Below, piece by piece: positions 32,763 to 44,306 of a DNA stretch of 64,000 nucleotides. A model generated the notes under the pieces. The model was not told the origin of the DNA. It made no database searches and worked only from the letters and a program-made list of their open reading frames with translations. The position numbers and the translations under genes were made by a program. Every line of letters starts with the position of its first letter. The stretch's first letter is position 1. The DNA lies in the NCBI GenBank assembly GCA_037042915.1, contig CM073194.1, forward strand, positions 3,782,001 to 3,846,000, in the 5' to 3' direction. This stretch comes from Auricularia sp. M13. Its lineage: Eukaryota; Basidiomycota; Agaricomycetes; Auriculariales; Auriculariaceae.

Positions 32763-33762
32763 TTACAGCGTGAAGGGACGCTTATCTGGGAAGCACGTGG
32801 CAGAGCTCTCGGCGTCTCGGATGCGAGCATCGTTCTTCATATAGTCGAGCTGAGGACGCAGGCAGGTCGTGTCGGCGGGAATCGGGCCATAGCGCTGCTG
32901 GTAGACATAAAGCACCTCGACCTGCGCGAAGTCCTCCGCGTTAGACGAGTTGGCGTAGTCATCGGGAACACAGCTGCGAAGTTGAAAGGTGTGAGAGGAT
33001 GTCCCATGCATCGCGAGAGCCAGAGAGAACTGCAAGTTGACACTCACGTGGAGTTCGCGAGGGCACTGTTCCACGCCGAGGATGCGCTGGTGCCCTTGTC
33101 GAGAGAGTGCGATGCTTCGTGCAGGAAGACGCTGCGAGATGGGGGGTATCATGATAAGGGGATGTCCATGCGGAGAGAAGCAGCTGGGCCTCACGAGACA
33201 CCACAATCACCGTTGAAGGTGATGAAGTCGCCGTTTGAGCCGGCGCTCGCACCGCTCGCACTCGTCGCGAGGAGGGAGCCGACGTAGGAGCGCACGCCCG
33301 GCGGAATAGAACCGAATCTTCCCAAGGACAACATTCAGTCAATCCGTTGGCAGGTGCATAGCCAAACAACAGCAAGCTGACCTATCGACAATCGTGTCCA
33401 TGCTAAACAAGGCATGTGCATCAGCAACGGCTCCGAAGAAAGCGTGTGGCGACGCGGAGAACGAACCTCATGTTGGCGTCGTTGCAGCGACAGAGCACCC
33501 ACGGTGCGTCGCAGTCGTTGTACTTAACAGTGGCGGCTTCGATCTGGTTTGCCGCGCACTTGCCGCTCGCGCGGTCGATGCAGATCTGTGGCGCAGAGCG
33601 CGAGGTGCGCGAGCTCGGCGGCTTGGGAATGTTGTGGTAGTAGGCCGCCAGCGGCTCGTCCAGCCCATTCTTGAACAGGGTTGCCTTGCCGAGGGCCGCG
33701 GATGCGAAGGATGTGCCCGCAACGAGCGCGATGGCAAGGGAGACAAGAGCCTGGGGCAGCAT
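32763..33762 (-). CDS. Secreted HExxH protein, putative zinc metallopeptidase
   Basis: The start at 33760-33762 opens a signal peptide (MLPQALVSLAIALVAGTSFA). The mature part has even Cys use. A central SVFLHEASHSLDKGTSASS carries HEASH (33107-33121), matching the HExxH zinc-binding and catalytic motif. The C-terminus reads VLYVYQQRYGPIPADTTCLR and ends FPDKRPFTL with stop at 32763-32765. About five short introns are implied. The layout resembles small secreted fungal proteins of the conidiation-specific CON-13 type, which have a similar His-rich helix. Protease activity is not proven by the motif alone. Confidence 0.72.
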
Positions 33763-33827
33763 GGCGATCGTGAGAGAAAGGCTGGAGGGGTGGGACGAGG
33801 AGCCTCTTCGCTGGAGATCCACCCAGG

Positions 33828-33835
33828 CTTTTATA
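33828..33835 (-). promoter_or_regulatory. TATA box of the HExxH gene
   Basis: TATAAAAG on the minus strand, 65 bases before the start codon. Confidence 0.65.
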
Positions 33836-33839
33836 CAAA

Positions 33840-34714
33840 CGAAATTGTGGGGATTTGTTTGATACCCGCAGCCGCGTGTAACTGCAAGACCCACATGATG
33901 ACGAAGATCATGCGCCGGGCTTCGAAGGTGAATCTCGCGGCATCATTGAAACCGCGCGCCTTCTGCAGCTTCTACCCATACCATTTCCTTCCTAAACTGG
34001 AAGCTCCGCTGACCAGCGAGCACGCTGCCCCGCAAATCGGACAGGCTATTCGAACACTTCAGTGGTCAGCATTGTCTGATGGTTGTGGCGCGGTGCAGAA
34101 GGCGCGTACGCGCGTGACCGCAAGTGCTGACGACCTGCGTCACCTCCGGCCCTCTTGCACTGGAATAGACGGGCTTTAGCAGTGCTTATGCCAGGTACGT
34201 GGAGCATGCCATTCAGTGGTCTCCATTGCCGGATGGGAGCCTAAGCAATGCTGGACATCACTACTCCTGAGCCCGACGCCGTGTTCGAAGGTCCTGATCA
34301 AGGTCCGGGCACCAGCAATGCGCATGCCGCCGTAGGCCTTGCATTCAGCCAACGCGTGAGAAGGACGTTCTACACATTTCAGCTATGTTCAAAACGATAG
34401 ACCCCACGGCCGATTTCTGCGTTTTGACGCGGCGAGGTGGCGCCTACCATACGAGGTATCCTAAGCGAGCAGCCAGCCAATCCGGTGGCGAGTTGGCTCG
34501 CTTAGGACGTCCGGATCAGCTGTTCCGACGTAGTTCACTTTTTTCGGAAGGGGTCTATCCTGGGTCTATCGTTATGAACATAGCTGTTATTGATGAGTCT
34601 CCCACTCGACTTACGGTTATGACGTAACGGTGTCGCGAATGAACGATTGCGAATCAATGCTTGACCCTATTGTCAGTTTAAAATTCGAATGAGCAATACG
34701 GACAGATCACGTAC
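33840..34714. other. Intergenic region, nothing recognised
   Basis: No coding or repeat signal is seen. Confidence 0.4.
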
Positions 34715-35215
34715 GGCCATAATGGTGCTCACCTCGTCCTCGAGCGCCACGGTGCTGACCGCCCCGGATGCTGTACGCTTGGAAGGAGTTTCGGTTTTCG
34801 GGTTGGATAGCATTATGAGCTCTTCCTGACTGCACAAGCCCCTTAGTTGCCTGTCGACCTTCGCCGATAAGAAACGGTAGACTTGTTAACCAACATCTGG
34901 ACGCACAAGCTGCATATGGATTGCACATCGCACCTATTGCCCCGACGTGCGGTATGAGCACAAACACGTAGTTACTAATGCAGCTGAAGCAAAACGCGCA
35001 TTTTTCCCATTCATATGAGCCATGCGCGCGCGCGAGGTTAAACGAAGACTGACTCGGTGGCCATGGGGAAAGTAGCGATTGGGGCGAGAAAACATATCGT
35101 CGAAACTATCGCAACATTTTCCTCCGTTACAACTCGCCAAGCTCGGGTTGAAGCAGGCCGCTCAGCGTTAGGTACGCGGTGTTGCAGCGTGCATGAGAAA
35201 AGGCGCAAGCAAGAG
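34715..35215 (-). pseudogene. Decayed partial tandem copy of the FYVE-SAP-RING gene
   Basis: The DNA aligns with 31810-32320 of the intact gene on the same strand. The SAP part (ATAATGGTG at 34719 versus GATGATGGTG at about 31813), the FYVE part (CGCACAAGCTGCA at 34910) and the start codon region (CATGAGAAAAGGCGCAAG from 35192) correspond. The distance from the SAP block to the start codon is almost the same in both (about 475 and 480 bases), so the intron was copied and this is an unprocessed duplicate. Zinc ligands have been lost (CFHCG has become YFPHG). The RING part was not found. Confidence 0.75.
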
Positions 35216-35783
35216 CATGCCGCGGCCGGTCCCGAAGCTCGGCCGCGCCATGGTCCCGCTCTCCGGCAGCCCTCCTCCGTCCTGGAGCTGAGTTGATTTC
35301 AAGTGCAGACGCGAGTCCAAAGTTGGAGCTGCAGGGCAGCGTTATGAAAAGCCCGGGCCTGGGCTATTTCTCACTTGTTTCCGAGTCTCTCACAGTCAAA
35401 GTGCGCTTCGAAGACGAACTCCGCGCTGGTGAGATCTCTTCACGTGTTCGGCTTTTGCGCACTTGAGTATTGCAACTCGCTTTTGCTCGGCAGCCAAGGC
35501 CGAGTTGCGCTGTCTTTTGTGCTATCTTTCGCTGACTTCTCTGGCTGGTCCGGCTCGCCTCGACGCTCGAGGATCTGAAGGTCAAACAAGAAAAAAAAAA
35601 AGGAAACTCCGTTGACTCTAGCAACAGCTGGCGGCTTTGCGCGCTCGTCTACACAATATCAGCGATCGCCGCGCTGCCGGTGGCTAACAGGTATGCCGGG
35701 AATGAACCTGCAGCTTGTGGTACTTCTCATTTGTCTACCGTTGCTCTTGCCAGTGTTCAGCTAGAAATGTTAGGCGTGAGCAG
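35216..35783. other. Intergenic region
   Basis: No gene is seen. A short A-run (35589-35600) has no matching element structure. Confidence 0.4.
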
Positions 35784-37638
35784 CTACTTGGAATACATCC
35801 AAGCCTGCCAGCGCGGGAACGTGCATCGCCACCAGAAGACGACCTGCGACCACGGATAGACTGCCGTATTCCATCCGTCGTCCCTGCTGTACCACTGCAG
35901 TGGCGAAGCATGAACACAACAGTACAACACGAGAACGCGGTGGGAAACATCGGGCTCACGTTGCGACATCCTGTAAATATCGTCTTGCGAAGCTTGCTCT
36001 GCACGAGCTTCACGTACGATGCCTCGCGCTGGAGGTTGACCTCGACGGTAGCCTCGCGACCGGAGAGAATGGGGCGCATGAGCTTCATGAGCAAGTTGAC
36101 CGTGCTAATGAGGGTACCGTCAGCATCGAGTTAAAGTGAGGAATGACTTTGAAGAGACGGACTTTTCAATAGCAACGATCGTGCTCGTGTGACCCGTGAG
36201 GGAGTTGGGCCCGAGAACCATGAAGAAGTTAGGGAATCCCGCGCACGCAGTGCTCTCGAAGGCGCACGGTCCGCCGAGCGCCGCCCAGTGCTTGTGTATG
36301 CTCTCTCCGTCGCGACCGATAAGCTGGAATGGCACGTGGCTGGCCTGGATAGAGTATCCGGTTGCCAAGATTATAACGTCGGCAGGGTGGACGCCTGTGT
36401 CGGTGCGAACGGCGTGCGGGAGGACCTCGCGGATGCTACTGCGGATGAGACGTATGTGCTTCAGGTGCAGGCTCTTCAGATATCCCGCCGAGTCGAAGAT
36501 CCTGCGCTGCAGATAGACAAGACATCAGTCAACCACTGCGGCTGCTGACAGAATATCTCAAACACAGAGACGATGGACGGACCTTGCACCCCATCTCGTA
36601 TTTCGGGATGAGGATGTCGTGGTACTCTTTGGGAGCCGTGCTGCACACGTAGTCCCGCGACTGGCCCGCCAGCTTGTTCCTGCCCCAGCGACCGACGGCG
36701 GTGTTAAAGAATATAACGAAACTGATCTCGAAGAACGCCGCGATGAGGAAACGCATAACGCGCTGCGCCAGAGGGAACTTCCCGAAGAGTTCCTGCTGGT
36801 TGAGTCCCGGCGGCGCGATGGCTCCGGGCTCGAGGATCCAGTGAGCAGAACGCGAGATCTGTGTCACCGAGCGTGCCAAAGGGGCGATTGCAGGGACTAC
36901 CTGGTTGGCTGAGCCTGTCAGTCGCACACATCAGCCTCGACCCAATAACTAATACGTGTCTAAGTTGGACAAGGAAGCGGACTCGTCTAGTACTCACATC
37001 CGTTCCCGATGACCACAACGTCCTTGCCATGGAGGTCGACCGAGTGGTCCCAGCGGCCAGAATGAAATACCGGGCCCTTGAACGCGCTGAAATCCGCGGT
37101 GAGGCTCGGGGGGTGCGGCTGCGTCAGGACGCCAACGCCAGAGATCAGGACGCGACACTCCTTCTCGAACATCTCCCCCGGTCCCAGGCCCGAATCGACG
37201 TGTGACAGCCGGACGCGCCAGCGCTTGCGCCCGTCGTCCCACGTCGCGCCAACGCATTTGGTGCGGAACGTCGTGCGCTCGCGCAGGCCGTGCGAGTCCG
37301 CCACGGATATGAGATATTGGAGGATTTCGGGTTGCGGGGGGAAGGCAGCTGTCCAATCTGGTTTTTGCGCGAAGGACAAGGAATATAGCACGGCGGGAAT
37401 GTCGCAGGCGCAGCCTGGGTGTCACGGTCAACTTGCGAAAATGATCGTGTTGGGGAGTACGAAGGGCAGGATACGCACCGGGGTAGGTATTGACCAACCA
37501 GGTCCCGCCAAAGTCGTGCAGCTGCTCGTAAATCCGGAAGTCTGTGAACCCAAGCTGGCGCTGGAGCTGAACACCCAAGCAGATGCCGGAGACACCGCCG
37601 CCAATACAGATGACTGGGATGTACTCGACCTCGTTCAT
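35784..37638 (-). CDS. Flavin monooxygenase, Baeyer-Villiger type
   Basis: The start is at 37636-37638 (MNEVEYIPVICIGGGVSGIC), which places the FAD-binding GGGVSG at once. Next come the family DFGGTW block and AVLYSLSFAQKPDW. The Baeyer-Villiger fingerprint FxGxxxHxxxW(D) reads FKGPVFHSGRWD at about 37040-37080. The NADPH-side Rossmann motif VVVIGNG follows, then VIILATGYSI and NFFMVLGPNSLTGH. The C-terminus reads WYSRDDGWNTAVYPWSQV and ends at the stop 35784-35786. At least six short introns are implied (one is GTGAGC..CAG before WYSRDD). Such enzymes insert oxygen into ketones using O2 and NADPH; the substrate is unknown. No biosynthetic cluster is seen around it. Confidence 0.88.
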
Positions 37639-38005
37639 GGGGATGAAGGAAGAAAGTCAGTCACAAGTGGGGATACTTGCTAGGTCTTTATGTCCATTTC
37701 TGTCACGTCTGCAGGCGCCACCATTGAGCAGAATTCGAAGGGCGATCGGACAGTTCAAATGGAGATCGGCGCATGACCTTGAACGTCCTTCGTGCGCCGC
37801 CACACATGTCGCGGGACAACTTGTACAACGAAGCGCAATCACCAGAGTATCGGTCGCGTGACGATTAATGACAGCGCGGAGATATTAGAGCGGTCTTCGG
37901 AGCTCCCGTCCTTCCAAAGTGTGAACTCCCCTATCATTAGTAGATTGTACAGACTGTACAGAAAGCATGCAGAGCGAGAGAGAGCAGAACGAACAGCATC
38001 TTGGG
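37639..38005. other. Intergenic spacer
   Basis: The 5' flank of the monooxygenase gene; nothing further recognised. Confidence 0.4.
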
Positions 38006-38873
38006 TCATTGCGCGGCTCGGCGCGCCTTGAGCGCGCGCGCGCTGTACAGATGGACTTCGTTGAGGAGGATGATATCGTCCGCATCGTCGACGTTGGCGC
38101 CCTCGCGTCTCGCCCGCTTCTCAAATTCCTGCACCAAACGCGCTGCAACGGGCTGCGGCAACGACGAGCCGTCCTCCCATGTTGCCTCGTCTATGTCGTA
38201 CCTGCAACCGCACCATCGCAAGCATTGGTCAGGGCGAATAATGTAACGGGACGAGAACAAGACGCACCCTTCCCACTTGATATAATACTGACACTCGGCG
38301 TCCACAGACTCAGGCGACGGTCGTCGACCAATGATGCGTTCTACGAAGAACTCGTTTTTGTCGAGCGGCGTTGTGGCGAGCGGGCAGTTCTGATCGATAT
38401 CGCAGGCAACGATGAGCGCTGAGCGTCAGCCTTGTCCGCTTCACCCAGCACAAGCGCGTAATCAAACTCACCGGTCGCGCACAATAATGCTCGGGGTCAT
38501 CGTGCTGCTGCTCTGTCTGCACCTCAGCACAAGCCGTCAACAAAATTGCGTTCGATGCACAACTCACTTCTATCACCGACGGTCAGCACAAGCATCGCAA
38601 ACTGGCACCGCAGCGCACCTGCCAGGCGCAGCGCCAGCGATGCACGGCGGGCATGCAAACGGCGCGTCCTCGTCGAGCACGACGTCCGCGCTGAGCCCGA
38701 CGCAGCAGAAATGATACCACGCGTCACACCAGTCGCACTGTACCGCGTTCGTGTAATCCTGAATGCACAACTAATCAGCCGGTATCATGGCGCTGGAGTC
38801 GCGCGAAAGTACGCACCGGATGGACGGGCGCGAGCGCTGGCCAGTCCACCTTGACCTCGTACTCCGAGTTCAT
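38006..38873 (-). CDS. Short PHD finger-chromodomain protein (paralog B)
   Basis: The start at 38871-38873 (MNSEYEVKVDWPALAPVHP) is followed by an intron and a PHD-like finger (VQCDWCDAWYHFCCVGLS, then PFACPPC). A linker leads to NCPLATTPLDKNEFFVERII, and then a chromodomain with QYYIKWEG, an intron, and YDIDEATWEDGSSLP. The end is ILLNEVHLYSARALKARRAA with stop at 38006-38008. It matches gene A (39592-41611) block by block from the PHD onward but lacks A's long Ser/Pro-rich N-terminus. PHD fingers and chromodomains bind histone tails, so a chromatin reader is likely. The start was chosen by alignment with A; a longer 5' exon cannot be excluded. Confidence 0.75.
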
Positions 38874-39591
38874 AGTCGATAGGATGGATGGATGGGTTGA
38901 ATTCGTGCTTTCTGAGGTCCTCTTTGCAGGTTTGAAGCCTACGCAGTTCACAGGGGGCAAGACTGATGGGTATCTCGAGCTTTAAGAAAGTGAGATGAGA
39001 GTCGGAGGTCAAGGTGGCGGCGGAGCCGCGGACCGACTGCCGGCGGCCATCATCCAGAATTCGCATTCGCATTTTCAAGTTGGCATCGAGGACATGACGA
39101 TCCAATGAGGGGCACAGGCAGGTGAAGCACTAATATTAGTAGGACAAAGTTCGGAGGGCACGTGACTCTTCATATGGCACGTGCGGACGTGCTCATAAAA
39201 CTCAGCCGAAGACCTCCCCAGCAGCGGCATCAATACACAACTCATAATACTGTAGAATATCCTGCCGCGTTCGACATACTTACAGGCTGTGGTACGGAGG
39301 TAGCAATATGTACACAAAGCATGCAGAGCAGAGCGAGCAAACGACAACAACTAAGCAATAGATGTGGGAAGCGGGACAGAGAGTCGAGACATGGGATGAG
39401 GACGGGAACAAGAAACAGAGGGATGCATGCGCTACGGCATATATAGTAACGAGGACGCGGTGCGTATACGGTATGGGTCATCAATAATAAATCCGGGGTG
39501 GAGAGTGTAGCGATGTAGGTTGAGACTGAGATAATAATGGCGAAGCAGTGTGATAGAGTATCGATATCCGAGCAGGGCAGAAGCAGCGGTG
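38874..39591. other. Intergenic region between the tandem PHD-chromo genes
   Basis: No coding signal is seen. Confidence 0.4.
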
Positions 39592-41611
39592 TTAATCCAC
39601 GGCCTCCTTCGTACTGCGCTGCGCCAGCTCACGCGCGGCGGATAGAGGGACTTCGTTTAGCAAGAGGATAGCGTCAAAGTCCTTGACGTCGATGCCTTCG
39701 CGGATGGCCTGCGCCTCGAACACCTCGATGGAGTGCCGCGGGAGGGTGTCTTGCTCCTCCCACGTCGCGTCGCCGATGTCGTAGCTGCATGCACCCAGTC
39801 ATATGTCAGCAGCTGAGCTGTTTGTAGGAAATGTGCGAACAGCAACACACCCTGCCCATCTGACATAGTACTGGAAAGCGCCCGGCGTCTCCTCCGACGG
39901 CTGCCGCCCGATGATTCGCTCACAGAAGTACTCGTCTTCAGCAAGACGTCGGCCGGTAAGCGGGCAGTCCTGCGAACAAGGATCAGCCGAGCAGCTAACC
40001 TACCGTCGATAGTGGACGCACCAGGCGGGGACAACGCTGAATACGACACTTCGACAGCCGTTGGCGCTCCGGGTCGATATCTGCCTCTGAAGTCAGCAGC
40101 GTAATCGGGTGCACGCGCGCGAAACACACCTTTACCCTGGCGACTGCGCGTACCACGGCGGTGTCAATCGCAGGAGACAAAGCAGGGCATAGCGACACTG
40201 GTCAACGCACATCTCAGCCGCGCACGGCGGGCACTCGAACGGCGTGTCCTCGTCCAAGATGGCGTCCGCGGCGAAGCCCACGCAGCACCAGTGGTACCAC
40301 ACGTCGCACCGGTCGCACCCAATTGTCTTGATGTTTTCCTCCTGCAATCGCACGGTACACGCACTGAGTATCGAGAGTTCGGCAGAGCATGGAGGAAGGG
40401 CGCGGGCTCACCGTATCATGGATGACCGCGGGCCACAGCACGGTCGCCTCTGCGATCTGGTCCTCCGGCTCGACGTCCATTTTGCGCTTCTTCCTACGCC
40501 CAAACGCGCCCCTGTTGGTGCGAACCTGGGGCTGCTTTATTCGCACGGCCGCCGGATGCTGGGGCGCGACCGAGACAGGATTGGCGTACAGACACTCATC
40601 GGGGACTTCGAAGTCGTTTTCCCCGCTGAATCTGGCAGCGATGGTGCCCAGGCCGGCTGCGAGCTTCGTCGCTAGCGGATGGGGGTTGTCGAAGTCCAGC
40701 TTGATCGGGGCACGGGCGGGCGACGGCGAGGGGGAGAGCGAGCTGAACCGGCTGCTGCTCGGGCGAGACAATGCAGACATGCTACTGCGTCGGGTGCTGC
40801 TGCGGCCGCGCGGCGCGAGCGGGGACGACACGGAAGGTGCGGCGGACAGGCGGTTGCGGGTCGTGCGCGCGGCAGCGGCGGAAAAGCCGCTCGGCGTGGA
40901 AGCAGTCTGGGTCTGCGAGCGCGTCTTGCGCGGCGGGATACGCCGGTACGGGCTGCCATCGCTCGGCGCGGGCGTCGGAAGCGCAGGCTTGTGCTGCACC
41001 GGCGAGCGTACGACGGGCTTCTTGTCTTCTTCATCTTCGTCGTTGTCGCTGTCGCCGACTTCGGTGAGCGGGGACATGGGCTCTTGGCCAAAGTCGTCAA
41101 AAGAGGGTCCGAAGTCGTCCATCATTACGGCCGAGTTCGTGATTGGCAGCGTGGTGGCTGGTTTAGCGTGCACGTCACTGCTAGACGCGGCGCCGGCGAT
41201 CTCTTCCTGTTGTGCGGCGAAGTCGAGTGTATGCTGTGATGAGCAGTCTATCACGACTCAGCCTCAGTGAAACTGATCCAATAAGCGGCCGTGGTCATGA
41301 CCACCCACCGTCCGTTATGGTGTCGCCGCGGGGCACCGTCGAGCTCAATGGGCTCGCGCCCGGCGTCATCGTCGAGGGTCCTGGTTCTGCACAACGTCAG
41401 GACCACTGACACAAGACACAGAGCCGCCAGCCTCCGTACCTTGCTTGCTGCACACGGCGTCGCGTGGGCCGTCAGGGTAGACCGCCAGCACCGCGTCGCT
41501 GTTCGTGTGTGTCGTGTCATCGCCGCCGTGGAGCAAAGCAAATAACCGGTCCATGGCGGCCAAGCGTTCCTCGACCTGCTGCATCATTTCATCGTCGACG
41601 TAGGCAGCCAT
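39592..41611 (-). CDS. PHD finger-chromodomain protein (paralog A, long form)
   Basis: The start is at 41609-41611 (MAAYVDDEMMQQVEERLAAM). A long disordered Ser/Pro/Arg-rich region follows (41250-40500) with acidic (DSDNDEDEEDKK) and nuclear-localisation-like (GRRKKRKMD) stretches. Then come a PHD-like finger (IGCDRCDVWYHWCCVGFA, PFECPPC; 40200-40330), a Cys linker and a chromodomain (EYFCERIIGRQPSEETPGAF, QYYVRWAG, intron, YDIGDATWEEQDTLPRH). The end is ILLLNEVPLSAARELAQRST with stop at 39592-39594. It is probably a nuclear histone-mark reader. With paralog B it forms a head-to-tail tandem duplicate. Confidence 0.82.
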
Positions 41612-42413
41612 GCAGGGTGTTTTAGCGAGAAAACGGCGAGCTGGGAGTTGGGCCCTTGAGCTGGCGGCTGTCCGCGCTCAGCAGAAACGCGTGAGGAGGG
41701 CGGTCACGACGAGTGGAAGCGTGCGGAGCGGTTTCAGGTTCCGCGCAGGACGCGAAACTCCGAAACTCTATTTTCTTCGTCTTTCTCGCACGCCTCAGGA
41801 CGCATTTCAGCCTGTGAAGCCACGAGACCTAGTACATTCTACGTAGCAAGTGTGGGCCTGGTCTCAGTGTCCGTAGCCTCGCGACTGGGCGAGTTTTTCG
41901 CGAACTTTTCTGTTGCCACAATTTTGAAGACGGCGTCCCAGATTCGCTCATTGAAAGAAATGTACCCGCAAAATCGCGTATATAGCTACTTTATGCTTTC
42001 ACCATGCACGACCAAGTCGATTGGAGGGTCCAGGTTTGCTCAGTCTCCAATGGGCCCCCCGCGGAGGTATCTTATGGCTCCGTTCCCACGGTCATTGGCT
42101 CCCACAGTCGCGTCTTGCACGCTCGCTCGAGTACTCTCAATCGTGTATGTATTAGAGAATGGTCACATATATCAGCGCGTTGGTTACACTAACTTTGTAA
42201 ATATATTGACATCGGCAAAGCGAGCGGCGTGGGGAACGAGTGGACGACCACAAAGCGGGGTCAGCATACTGTGTGCGTAAATACGAGGCAAGACATGAGA
42301 GGTGCACATTCCTAGACATCACTGGGATTCTCGATAAAGGACATCAACTACCACAACAGACTGTCCGACGTCGAAGAGGGAGAGTGGGTAGGTGGGCATT
42401 GAAACTGGCAAAA
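41612..42413. other. Intergenic region
   Basis: The 5' flank of PHD-chromo gene A and the 3' flank of the WOPR gene. No gene is seen. Confidence 0.4.
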
Positions 42414-44148
42414 TCACGCCATCTCGCTGCCCCACGCGCTCTGGACGAGGTACTGCGACATGTCGTCCAGGACGAGCGCGTCGTGCTCCGCGGCGAACTT
42501 GCCCGCCTCGCCCTGGCCGGGGCCCGGGTTGAGGTCGAAGTAATCGAAGCCGCCGACGCTCTGCGGCGTGATGGGCCCGTAGTAGTACGCGTCCTCGAAC
42601 TCGCTCAGCGTCGCGCTCAGCGGCTCCGAGCCGTACACGCCGACAGGCAGCAGCGGCGGCGGGATCAGCTCGAGCGGCGTCGGCGCCGAGCGCGTGCGGA
42701 CGAGCGCGGGCGTCTGCAACTGCAGCTGCTGCTGCGGCTGGTGCTGGATCGGCGACGACTGCTGCTGCTGGGGCTGAGGCTGCGAGTAGGACGGCGACGA
42801 GTTGGCCTGCGGCTGGTGCTGCTGCTGCTGCTGGGGAAGCTGGGCGTGCGAGTGTGTGCCCGTCTCAGGCGCGGAGGCGCGCGTGCGCAGGGCGTACGGC
42901 GCCCAGCGGCTGCTGGACGCCGTGCGGGTGGAGCGGCGGCGGCCCAGCGGCGAGCCGGACGATGGCACGACGCTGACGTTCCCGAAGCCGTCCGGGAAGA
43001 ACTCGAGCGAGTTGAGCGCGGGCTCCTGCGGGTCGAACGGGGGGAGCGGGCTGGGGAGGTCGTTCACGTGGAAGAATCCGCCGTCCGGAGAGTGGCCCGC
43101 CAGTGAGACATCCTCGTTCTGCGGCACCGCGAGCGCGAAGAACTCCGGGCCGGGGTGCAGGCGCGGCGGGGAAGGCGAGGCACGCGAATGCGGGTTCGAG
43201 TGCGAACGCGGCGAGTCGGGCGGTGGCGTCACCTGCTGCGAGACAGGCCCCGAGCCGTCCTCGTCAGGGCTAAAAAAGGAAACCATGAAAGTCAGACACC
43301 GAGGATTTTTTCACGCGGGAGATAGGGAAGTGAGACGCCCGTCAGCGACGTACATGGGAACGCGGGTGCCGTTGGAATCAATCTCGGACTTGAGGGGCTC
43401 GCGCAGCATGCGGCAGTCCAGGATTGAGTCGCGAATCTGGATGTCCTTGAACTGGGGCAGACGCGAGGGACGCTGCAGCTGCCCAGTGAGCACCTCCTGT
43501 GGCGCGGTGAGACAAAATGACGCGAGAAATGCTGGTGAAAAATGACGTACCTGCGGGTAGTAGTACGACACGAGGTGGTAGTTGAGACCGTCGATGGAGA
43601 GGCAGATGGTCTTGAGACGCCCATGAGCAACGAAACGGCAGCGAGGGAGACTCCCCCTTACCTTCTTCACAAGGCCGTCTTGCTTGATCTCCGGGGTATT
43701 GAGCGTGCCAACCAACCAGTTCTCGTAGTCGCGACGAGGGAGGTTGTCCGGCCGCGGCTCATCCGACGCGTAACGTTCCCGGTAAATCTGCGAACTGTGA
43801 GCTACGACAATATTACAAGGTAGCATAGCACGCACGAGGAAGTTCTTGTTTATCCTGCTCGGACTCCAAGTGATTCCGTCTCGAGAGAAAGTGAGCCAGG
43901 TTCGCGAACGAGATGAGACGGTGCGCACCCGTCCAACGCTTGATCTCCGCCTCCTCCTCTCCAAAGACGAAGCAGTACCCGCTTCTAATGTCGTTGCGCT
44001 TTTCGTTATCCGTGAAGCGGCGCGTCACGCGAGGGATGCGTCCGCTGAGGGCGGCCTCGAAGACCAAGAGCGCGTCGTACGTGCTGCGAATGAAACCACG
44101 GAAGACTCCTTGCTGAGGGGAGTCTGAGACTTCGCGAGCGCGGACCAT
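42414..44148 (-). CDS. Gti1/Pac2 (WOPR) family transcription regulator
   Basis: The start is at 44146-44148. The N-terminal WOPR half reads GVFRGFIRSTYDALLVFEAA, GRIPRVTRRFTDNEKRN, SGYCFVFGEEEAEIKRWT, an intron, DGITWSPSRINKNFL, then a second WOPR block (YASDEPRPDN.. to GLVKK) split by further short introns. The C-terminal half is low-complexity, rich in Gln, Pro and Ser (42700-42900), and ends YLVQSAWGSEMA with stop at 42414. WOPR proteins (Wor1, Ryp1, Sge1) bind DNA and switch fungal morphology, development and secreted-effector programmes. The long, gene-free upstream region (about 2 kb) fits a heavily regulated gene. Confidence 0.9.
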
Positions 44149-44243
44149 GGTGAGATATTAGGATGAGGAAGAGAGCGGACGACGGGAAAGGACGAGGGCA
44201 GAGAACAGAGAGAGAGAATGCCGAGAAGAGCACGCGCCGGTTC

Positions 44244-44253
44244 GATTATATGC
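44244..44253 (-). promoter_or_regulatory. TATA-like box of the WOPR gene
   Basis: GCATATAATC on the minus strand, about 95 bases before the start codon. Confidence 0.45.
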
Positions 44254-44292
44254 GACCGGCGTTCGGTAGGGGAATGGCGGAGTTGACGTGGG

Positions 44293-44306
44293 TGACATGC
44301 ATGTCA
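44293..44306. promoter_or_regulatory. Perfect 14-bp palindrome upstream of the WOPR gene
   Basis: TGACATGCATGTCA is self-complementary and lies 145 bases before the start codon, just beyond the TATA-like box. It could be a site for a dimeric regulator. Confidence 0.4.

Noticed and set aside
33394-34179. 261-codon plus-strand frame
   Set aside because: It lies opposite the 5' exon and promoter of the secreted HExxH gene, which has a signal peptide and TATA box on the minus strand.
35589-35600. Short A-run as a possible retroelement tail
   Set aside because: There are no flanking duplications and no recognisable element upstream.
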